Assembly (NCBI RefSeq): GCF_015207245.1
Contig: NZ_JADEXF010000065.1
Span: forward strand, 1 to 9,375
Direction: 5' to 3'
Length of the DNA: 9,375 nucleotides
DNA from: Nostoc cf. edaphicum LEGE 07299
GTDB lineage: Bacteria > Cyanobacteriota > Cyanobacteriia > Cyanobacteriales > Nostocaceae
Position 1 is the first letter of the stretch; the number at the start of each line of letters is the position of its first letter. This document shows positions 4,502-9,375 of the stretch, in pieces. A program made the translations under genes and the position numbers. Below the pieces are notes generated by a model, which worked only from the letters and a program-made list of their open reading frames with translations, was not told where the DNA came from and ran no database searches.

Positions 4502-4751
4502 TGTTTTTTCTTCTGGTTATTAATTTTGAGTCTTTATGCTTACTTTATGTAAGGTCGCACAAATCAAAAACCCTTGTAATCTTCCAGAAGTTTGAGATGG
4601 TATCTATTCAAAAGTTAGAAATTCATCTGATCTGCTCATAGCTGTAAAGTCATGGTTGAGGTAAGGAGAGCAATACTTCTAATGTTTGTGACCGTCTGTG
4701 CCGAAAACCAGTCAAAATAAATGAGTTGGTATAAAATCAGCCGAAACAAAG
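4502..4751. other. Divergent intergenic region between the DUF2267 and hydrolase genes
   Basis: These 250 bases must hold promoters for two diverging genes. On the plus side TATAAAAT at 4730-4737 is a plausible -10 box, about 15 bases before the hydrolase ATG at 4752. That implies a very short leader, in line with the lack of a Shine-Dalgarno before this ATG. No good -35 is seen. GGTAAGGAGAG at about 4658-4669 resembles a Shine-Dalgarno but leads to no useful frame. Confidence 0.35.
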
Positions 4752-5549
4752 ATGCTAGAAACAACAAACATCGAAATTAACACCTCCTATGTCAAAGTAC
4801 CCAACGATGACTTAGAAATCGATGCTTACTTAGCTCAACCAGCACAAAACGGGACTTTTGGCGCGATTATAGTTTTTCCAGAAATTTTTGGAATCAACAG
4901 TAATATTCGAGATATCACCGAATTAATCGCTAAACAAGGTTATGTAGCGATCGCTCCGGCGATGTATCAACGTATTGCTCCCGGTTTTGAGGCTGATTTT
5001 AGCGCTGAAGATGTTGGCTTTAGTCCAGAAGCATATCGGCTTGGATTAGAATATTATCAACAAGTGAAGTATCAAGAGATATTCAGCGATATTCAAGCTA
5101 CCATTACTTATCTCAAAACTTTACCCAATGTTAAAGATGATGCCATAGGTGTGATTGGTTTCTGTTTTGGCGGTCATGTTGCTTACATCGCTGCAACTTT
5201 ACCCGATATCAAAGCAACAGCTTCATTCTACGGTGGTGGAATTACCACTTCTAGTTATGGTGAAGAGACTCCAACCATTAATCGTACCTCGGAAATTCAA
5301 GGTACTATCTATGCATTTTTTGGTACAAGAGATACATTAGTTTCTCAGGAAGAAAGCGAACAAATTGAGGCAGAATTAAAGAAACATCAAATAAAGCATC
5401 GGATATTTCGATACGATGCAGGACATGGATTCTTTGCTGGATTGTTCAAAGATAAGTACCCATTTATGGAACAACACCCAAGCTACAATCCTGAAGCTGC
5501 TCCTGATGCTTGGCAATATGTTTTAGAACTGTTTAAAAATAACTTGTGA
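4752..5549 (+). CDS. Dienelactone hydrolase family protein
   Basis: A 265-residue cytoplasmic alpha/beta hydrolase of the DLH family (PF01738). The catalytic set is visible: nucleophile C138 in 'GVIGFCFGGH' (the Cys form of the nucleophile elbow), D194 in 'FFGTRDTLVS' and H225 in 'DAGHGFF'. E44 in 'VFPEIFGIN' matches the Glu that holds the Cys in true dienelactone hydrolases. The first 35 residues, 'VKVPNDDLEIDAYLAQP', form the expected leading beta hairpin. The family opens dienelactones in chloroaromatic breakdown, but cyanobacterial members stand alone without such a pathway, and the substrate is unknown; a general esterase or detoxifying hydrolase is equally possible. The gene is monocistronic, complete and of normal length. 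Confidence 0.9.
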   Translation: MLETTNIEINTSYVKVPNDDLEIDAYLAQPAQNGTFGAIIVFPEIFGINSNIRDITELIAKQGYVAIAPAMYQRIAPGFEADFSAEDVGFSPEAYRLGLEYYQQVKYQEIFSDIQATITYLKTLPNVKDDAIGVIGFCFGGHVAYIAATLPDIKATASFYGGGITTSSYGEETPTINRTSEIQGTIYAFFGTRDTLVSQEESEQIEAELKKHQIKHRIFRYDAGHGFFAGLFKDKYPFMEQHPSYNPEAAPDAWQYVLELFKNNL

Positions 5550-5588
5550 TATGGTTACAAGCTAATCAATCTTCCTTTAAAAATGTTC

Positions 5589-5656
5589 GTAGTCGGGACT
5601 CTAGTCCTAATTTTGTTCGTATAGCGTCTCGTAGCGAGGACTAAAGTCCTCACTAC
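5589..5656. repeat. Imperfect inverted repeat (hairpin-forming dispersed repeat)
   Basis: GTAGTCGGGACTCTAGTCCT at 5589-5608 is inversely repeated, with 17 of 20 matches, as AGGACTAAAGTCCTCACTAC at 5637-5656. The loop contains CGTCTCGTAGCGAG, another repeat word. It lies between the convergent hydrolase and methyltransferase genes and could fold into a long hairpin in transcripts from either side. It may help end both transcripts, but there is no strong T-run, so I call it a repeat. Confidence 0.7.
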
Positions 5657-5690
5657 AAAACAAAATTACAAGACTGCGATACTGGTGGCT

Positions 5691-6338
5691 TTAAGCTTTT
5701 GAGTTTTTAAGCAGGAATTGACAACCACATAAAAACGGGTTTGGACTGTCTGTGCGATCGTCCGCCAGCACTTCAATTGGAAGCTTACTGTTGTAAATCA
5801 ATTCGTCATAATCCATTAATGCATCCCACTTAATTTTGCCAGTGGGGAAGCCTAGCTGTGAAGTACCATCAGCGATTAACTCTTGCCATTTTTGAATCTC
5901 TGGGTCTTGCGATTTACAGTAATCGAGAATGGCAATAAATGCTCCAGGTTTGGTAACTCGTAGGATTTCTTTAAGAGCAAGAACTGGATCTTCAACAACA
6001 CAAAGGGTAAATCCTGACGCTGCTGCATCAAAGCTATTATCAGGAAAATCAAGGTTGCAGAGATCCGATACCTTGAAGGTGATGTCTGCGGATACACGCT
6101 TTTTACGTGCTTCATCCATCATCATTTCAGAAAGATCAACACCCACAACATTTACCCCTTCCGGGTAAGCTGAAAGATTAAGACCTGTTCCTACCGCAGC
6201 ATCTAGCACGGTTTGTCCTGGCTGAAGCTGCAAAGAATCAATTAGAGGTTGGCGCTCAATGTGCCAGTAACGCTTCATAATCGCGTCATAATCCACTGCT
6301 CCTTGATCGTAGGTTTCAATCACCTGATTTATCTGCAT
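5691..6338 (-). CDS. Class I SAM-dependent methyltransferase
   Basis: A 215-residue cytoplasmic methyltransferase of the UbiE/Methyltransf_11 type. Motif I is 'VLDAAVGTGLNL' (44-55), the acidic residue contacting the SAM ribose is D68 in 'VVGVDLS', and 'VSDLCNLDFPDNSFDAAASG' (90-109) holds motifs II and post-II. 'ALKEILRVTKPGAFIAILDY' (121-140) is the usual motif III region. The N terminus 'YDQGAVDYDAIMKRYWHIER' resembles quinone and lipid methyltransferases, but the substrate cannot be named. I chose ATG 6338 because AAGGAA lies just upstream and the fold starts here; an upstream in-frame ATG at 6446 would add 36 residues unlike the family. It lies 109 bp after the kinase gene on the same strand and may be co-transcribed with it. 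Confidence 0.85.
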   Translation of the reverse strand: MQINQVIETYDQGAVDYDAIMKRYWHIERQPLIDSLQLQPGQTVLDAAVGTGLNLSAYPEGVNVVGVDLSEMMMDEARKKRVSADITFKVSDLCNLDFPDNSFDAAASGFTLCVVEDPVLALKEILRVTKPGAFIAILDYCKSQDPEIQKWQELIADGTSQLGFPTGKIKWDALMDYDELIYNSKLPIEVLADDRTDSPNPFLCGCQFLLKNSKA

Positions 6339-6447
6339 AGTTTCCTTAATAAATAAAACTACTGACTTCAACCATCTCTCTGATGTATCATAATATTTAT
6401 AAAGCTTGACTACCGTAATTGTCACTAGGTAACTTGGTAATTCCAAA

Positions 6448-8634
6448 TTAAACGTTTAGCTGGAGAGGAATCTGAATGATAAACTCGGTTCCTTTTCCAG
6501 GAGTTGAGAAACACTCCAGTTTACCGCCATGTTTTTCTGTGATGATTTGATAGCTGATGGACATACCCATTCCGGTTCCTTTGCCAATGGGTTTGGTGGT
6601 GAAAAAGGGATCGAATACTCGTTGCTGAAATTCTTTAGAAATACCAATTCCGTTATCAGCGATCGCCACTTCCAACCACGTTGAATGAACTACCGATGTG
6701 CGAATCTTAAGTTGACTGGGATTTTCCTTAATTTCCTGATAGGTAAGCTTGCTATTATTTTCTTCTAACGCATCAATCGCATTTACTAAAATATTCATAA
6801 ATACCTGATTGAGTTGTCCGGCATAGCATTCTACTAGGGGTACAATGCCATAGTCTTTAATCACCTCAATTTCAGGTTGTTCTGGTTTAGCTTTGAGGCG
6901 GTGCTGCAAAATCATCAAAGTACTGTCGATGCCTTCATGAATATCAACGCGTTTAAATTCCGCTTCGTCGATGCGAGAGAAATTCCGCAACGACAGAACA
7001 ATTTGACGGATGCGATCGGTACCTACTCTCATCGAAGACAACATTTTTGGCAAGTCTTCCTGCAAGAACTCCAGATCGATGTCTTCAGTAACGGTTTGAA
7101 TTTCAGCAGCAGGATAGGGATTATATTGCTGATACAACTGCATAAGTGATAATAAATCCTGAGTATATTCCTGGACATGGGCGAGGTTGCCATGAATAAA
7201 GTTAACTGGATTATTAATTTCGTGTGCAACTCCAGCCACTAGTTGTCCCAGACTAGACATTTTTTCACTTTGAATAACTTGAGATTGAGTGCGCTGCAAT
7301 TCCCCTAATGTATTTTTGAGTTCAGTAGTGCGTTCTTCTACCCGTTCTTCTAGTTCTTCTTTGCTTTTCTCTAGTGCAGTAAACGATTCGTGCAATTGCC
7401 CTGCCATGTGGTTGAAAGACTTGGATAGGGTATTAAGTTCTCGAATGCCGCTAGTTTCTACTTTCTGATCTAAATTGCCGGATGCCATTGCCTCACTTGC
7501 CCAATTCAGGCGTAGAATCGGGCGTACAATCCAATGAGAGGTAAACACGCCCATCACTGAGGCAAGCAACAATGCGCCAAAACAAAGTGCGATCGTGGTA
7601 TGTGTGTTGGCATTAATTTGCGCCATGAATACGTTTTCTGGCACACTCACTACCACTAGCCAATCTAAGCCATACTTGTCACGCCAAGGTACAACATCGA
7701 TAAAATGGCGTTTTCCTTGCACTTCAAGCTGAAAATCTGTGTCTTTAGTGATAGAAGCAAATCCGTTGAAAGTTTGGAGGTGTTTGGCAATGTTCTGGAT
7801 CATTGGATTGGAACTGTCGATCGCCCGCAATCTTTGAATATTTTGATTAACGATGGTAAAGGGCTTTTCTGTAGCAGAACTGGCGACTAATGTGCCATCC
7901 CGCTCTAAAAGGAATACCTCCCCAGACTGACTAACATCTAAACTGCGTAAAAAATCGCCGAGTTTCAGCAGGTGAATGTCCGTTGCAATCATTCCCAACA
8001 ACCGATTTTGCGAATCATAAATTGGACGACTGGCAGAGGCAGTAATGTAGGGCCCTGTTGGCGTATTTATGGTCACAATCTTTCCCCAAATAGGTTTGCC
8101 AGCGGCGATGGATTGGGTATACCAAGATTCGCTGAAATTGTTCCAAGTCCATCGAGCATTCACCTGAGTTCGATTACCTTGATTATCTGTGGCGTATGTG
8201 GAAGTATTATTGGGAATCTTGGCAGTCCAATCATCAATAGTAATCGTCTTGCCATCATAACGAGCAACTCCAAGCCCCTCACCCGTCGTTAGTCCGATAC
8301 CAATATAAGTCAGGTCATACGCCTGCATCTGATCCCAGAAATACTTGCCAAGGGTTTGGCGATCGCGCACATCTAATATTCCCCTGCGGATAGCATCTGC
8401 ATTGATCTGATTAAGGGTTTGCGGGACGGAAAGATGAGACTTCAAATGTTCATCCACTACATCGCTGGTACGATCCATCAACTGCCCTGCCAGGTCGTTA
8501 ACTGCTCTTTGTCCATTTTTAAAGGACAAGTAACCCACTAAACTGACCGCTGCAAAAATTTGAATGAGGAAGGGAACAATAAGAACAATCTGTAATGGGA
8601 ATGCCTTAGCTTTACCGAGATAGGGAATCTTCAT
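6448..8634 (-). CDS. Membrane sensor histidine kinase (Cache-HAMP-HisKA-HATPase)
   Basis: A 728-residue inner-membrane kinase. Transmembrane helix 1 is at about 13-36. A large periplasmic double-Cache sensor follows (about 45-340), with 'WYTQSIAAGKPIWG' and 'ASRPIYDSQNRLLGMIATDIHL'. Transmembrane helix 2 is at about 346-366, then HAMP ('RPILRLNWASEAMASGNLD') and a charged coiled coil at about 418-455. The H-box 'LGQLVAGVAHEINNPVNF' has phospho-acceptor H471. The ATPase domain has N-box 'NQVFMNILVNAIDAL' (N614), G1 'ADNGIGI' (660-665), F-box 'FDPFFTTKP' and G2 'GKGTGMGMS'. All catalytic residues are present. There is no receiver domain and no response-regulator gene in view, so the partner is elsewhere. 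Cache domains usually sense small extracellular ligands; the ligand is unknown. Confidence 0.93.
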   Translation of the reverse strand: MKIPYLGKAKAFPLQIVLIVPFLIQIFAAVSLVGYLSFKNGQRAVNDLAGQLMDRTSDVVDEHLKSHLSVPQTLNQINADAIRRGILDVRDRQTLGKYFWDQMQAYDLTYIGIGLTTGEGLGVARYDGKTITIDDWTAKIPNNTSTYATDNQGNRTQVNARWTWNNFSESWYTQSIAAGKPIWGKIVTINTPTGPYITASASRPIYDSQNRLLGMIATDIHLLKLGDFLRSLDVSQSGEVFLLERDGTLVASSATEKPFTIVNQNIQRLRAIDSSNPMIQNIAKHLQTFNGFASITKDTDFQLEVQGKRHFIDVVPWRDKYGLDWLVVVSVPENVFMAQINANTHTTIALCFGALLLASVMGVFTSHWIVRPILRLNWASEAMASGNLDQKVETSGIRELNTLSKSFNHMAGQLHESFTALEKSKEELEERVEERTTELKNTLGELQRTQSQVIQSEKMSSLGQLVAGVAHEINNPVNFIHGNLAHVQEYTQDLLSLMQLYQQYNPYPAAEIQTVTEDIDLEFLQEDLPKMLSSMRVGTDRIRQIVLSLRNFSRIDEAEFKRVDIHEGIDSTLMILQHRLKAKPEQPEIEVIKDYGIVPLVECYAGQLNQVFMNILVNAIDALEENNSKLTYQEIKENPSQLKIRTSVVHSTWLEVAIADNGIGISKEFQQRVFDPFFTTKPIGKGTGMGMSISYQIITEKHGGKLECFSTPGKGTEFIIQIPLQLNV

Positions 8635-9070
8635 TGCTGGAAGTTGAAAGTTGTGCTGATTTGATTTGCTTCTATAGTTCCCAAGATGTTCACATACTCA
8701 CCTTTGTTTAAATTTTTTTGTCAAGTCAAAGGCGGCTTTAGGGTGGAATGGTACTTTCTTAAGCAAAAATTGCTGTTCAGATCCCCAACTTCTCCCCTCC
8801 GGGTGTCGGTAAGAAGTCAAGGATCTAAATCCAGCGATTTAGTAAGTGATATAGGGTGCATTGCGGGGGTTTCTTCTCTTGTATTTGCCTTGTTTCGCCA
8901 CAGAGAAATCAGGCATTGTCCCCCCAATTGGCTGACTCCCAATTGTCGTAGCTGGCGCGACACAAAAAAATCAGAGTTTGAGATGTTTTAGATATTAGCA
9001 ATAGCATCAGCACAAAATTTAGTTTTTTAATGTAGTTTCATGAGTTCAACTTTTAAATTTGGAGTAATTT
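8635..9070. other. Repeat-bearing spacer between kinase and SH3 gene
   Basis: No believable gene is seen in these 436 bases. A 101-codon plus frame (8686-8991) has odd composition, spans the hairpin repeat and matches no family I recognise. The region should hold promoters for the leftward kinase gene and the rightward SH3 gene. It also contains the inverted repeat at 8779-8826 and two nearby CCCAATTG words (8924-8945). No clear -10/-35 pair was assigned. Confidence 0.5.
8779..8826. repeat. Imperfect inverted repeat of the AGATCCCCAACTTCT type
   Basis: AGATCCCCAACTTCT at 8779-8793 faces AGAAGTCAAGGATCT at 8812-8826, with 12 of 15 positions paired and an 18-base loop containing CCTCCGGG. Hairpin repeats of this wording are familiar as intergenic repeats in Nostoc-type genomes. 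The arms have drifted from perfect pairing, so this is probably an old copy. Confidence 0.6.
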
Positions 9071-9375
9071 ATGCAGCGATTTCAAGTAACATCAGATAGT
9101 TTGAATATACGTTCAGCACCGATTGTTAATGAAGCTAATCAAATAGCAGTTCTTCCAAAAGGATGTATTGTATCTAAAATTAAAAATTCGGATAATGATA
9201 AGTGGTGGAAGGTTGCAACTATTCTTGAAGGAAAAACTTTAGAGGGTTTTGTAGCTCAAAAATTCCTTAGTCCAGTCACAAAATTTTCTATTAAGACTGT
9301 GCTTAAAATTGGTGAAATTCCCATTCTTCAGATAAATGGAGAATCTGCATTTTTCTATGAAGCAGGGATGAGCAT
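9071..9375 (+). CDS. Protein with N-terminal bacterial SH3-like domain (partial, runs off window)
   Basis: GGAG at 9061-9064 lies six bases before ATG 9071, a good start. The 101 visible codons begin MQRFQVTSDSLNIRSAP and continue 'QIAVLPKGCIVSKI', 'KWWKVAT' and 'EGFVAQKFLSPV'. This is a standard bacterial SH3 (SH3_3) domain at residues 1-66: 'LNIRSAP', a 'LPKG' turn, 'WWKV', and the closing 'GFV...FL'. Such domains often bind peptidoglycan or protein ligands. A new segment starts at about residue 70 ('FSIKTVLKIGEIPILQING') and may lead into an enzymatic domain beyond the edge. There is no signal peptide at this start, so it is either cytoplasmic or exported by another route. The function of the whole protein cannot be told. 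Confidence 0.8.
   Translation, partial: MQRFQVTSDSLNIRSAPIVNEANQIAVLPKGCIVSKIKNSDNDKWWKVATILEGKTLEGFVAQKFLSPVTKFSIKTVLKIGEIPILQINGESAFFYEAGMS

Noticed and set aside
5589..5656. Rho-independent terminator between the convergent genes
   Set aside because: The stem is long and imperfect, the loop is 28 bases, and no good T-run follows either arm, so it is listed as a dispersed repeat.
8686..8991. 101-codon plus-strand ORF
   Set aside because: It spans a hairpin repeat, has irregular composition rich in Ser, Arg and Cys, and shows no recognisable family or ribosome binding site.
1..9375. tRNA or other structural RNA genes
   Set aside because: No cloverleaf with a TTC-type T-loop and matching acceptor stem was recognised by eye on either strand; a covariance search could not be run.

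Overview
The window looks like accessory DNA from a filamentous cyanobacterium of the Nostoc/Calothrix type. The evidence is the many HIP1 octamers (GCGATCGC), dispersed repeats built on GATGTCTRCGACGGGCT and GCCTACGC, and gene families typical of such genomes: paired DUF433/DUF5615 genes, a XisI remnant, and a Cache-HAMP histidine kinase without a receiver domain. No rRNA, tRNA or CRISPR array is recognisable.

Left part (1-3900) is a crowded, partly decayed toxin-antitoxin island threaded with repeats. The left edge holds the start of a minus-strand gene, probably of the DUF262 family, whose frame breaks at a run of eight A. Next comes a minus-strand higB-higA pair, flanked by a 31-bp perfect direct repeat. 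A DUF433 antitoxin gene follows on the plus strand, with only a 24-codon stub of its DUF5615 toxin left. A second, apparently intact DUF433/DUF5615 pair follows, then a small higA remnant. A minus-strand PIN-toxin/antitoxin pair has its toxin split by a one-base frameshift. The last item is the 3' end of a xisI gene on the plus strand. Two 230-232 bp elements with 19-bp inverted ends (2521-2750 and 3563-3794) lie in direct orientation on either side of the PIN module. One abuts the higA remnant and the other abuts the xisI remnant. A third copy of their core lies at about 431-582 without the inverted ends.

Right part (3900-9375) is more ordinary. It holds a minus-strand DUF2267 gene with a clear hairpin terminator, a plus-strand dienelactone-hydrolase-family gene, and a minus-strand gene pair. 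That pair is a 728-residue membrane histidine kinase followed 109 bp later by a class I SAM methyltransferase. About 435 bp of repeat-bearing spacer separates the kinase from a plus-strand gene starting with a bacterial SH3-like domain, which runs off the right edge.

The toxin genes should encode RNA-cleaving proteins held in check by the adjacent antitoxins. Several modules are broken, so the island looks like a site where such cassettes arrive, duplicate and decay with help from the repeats. The kinase and methyltransferase may be co-transcribed, but nothing in the sequence identifies their signal or substrate.
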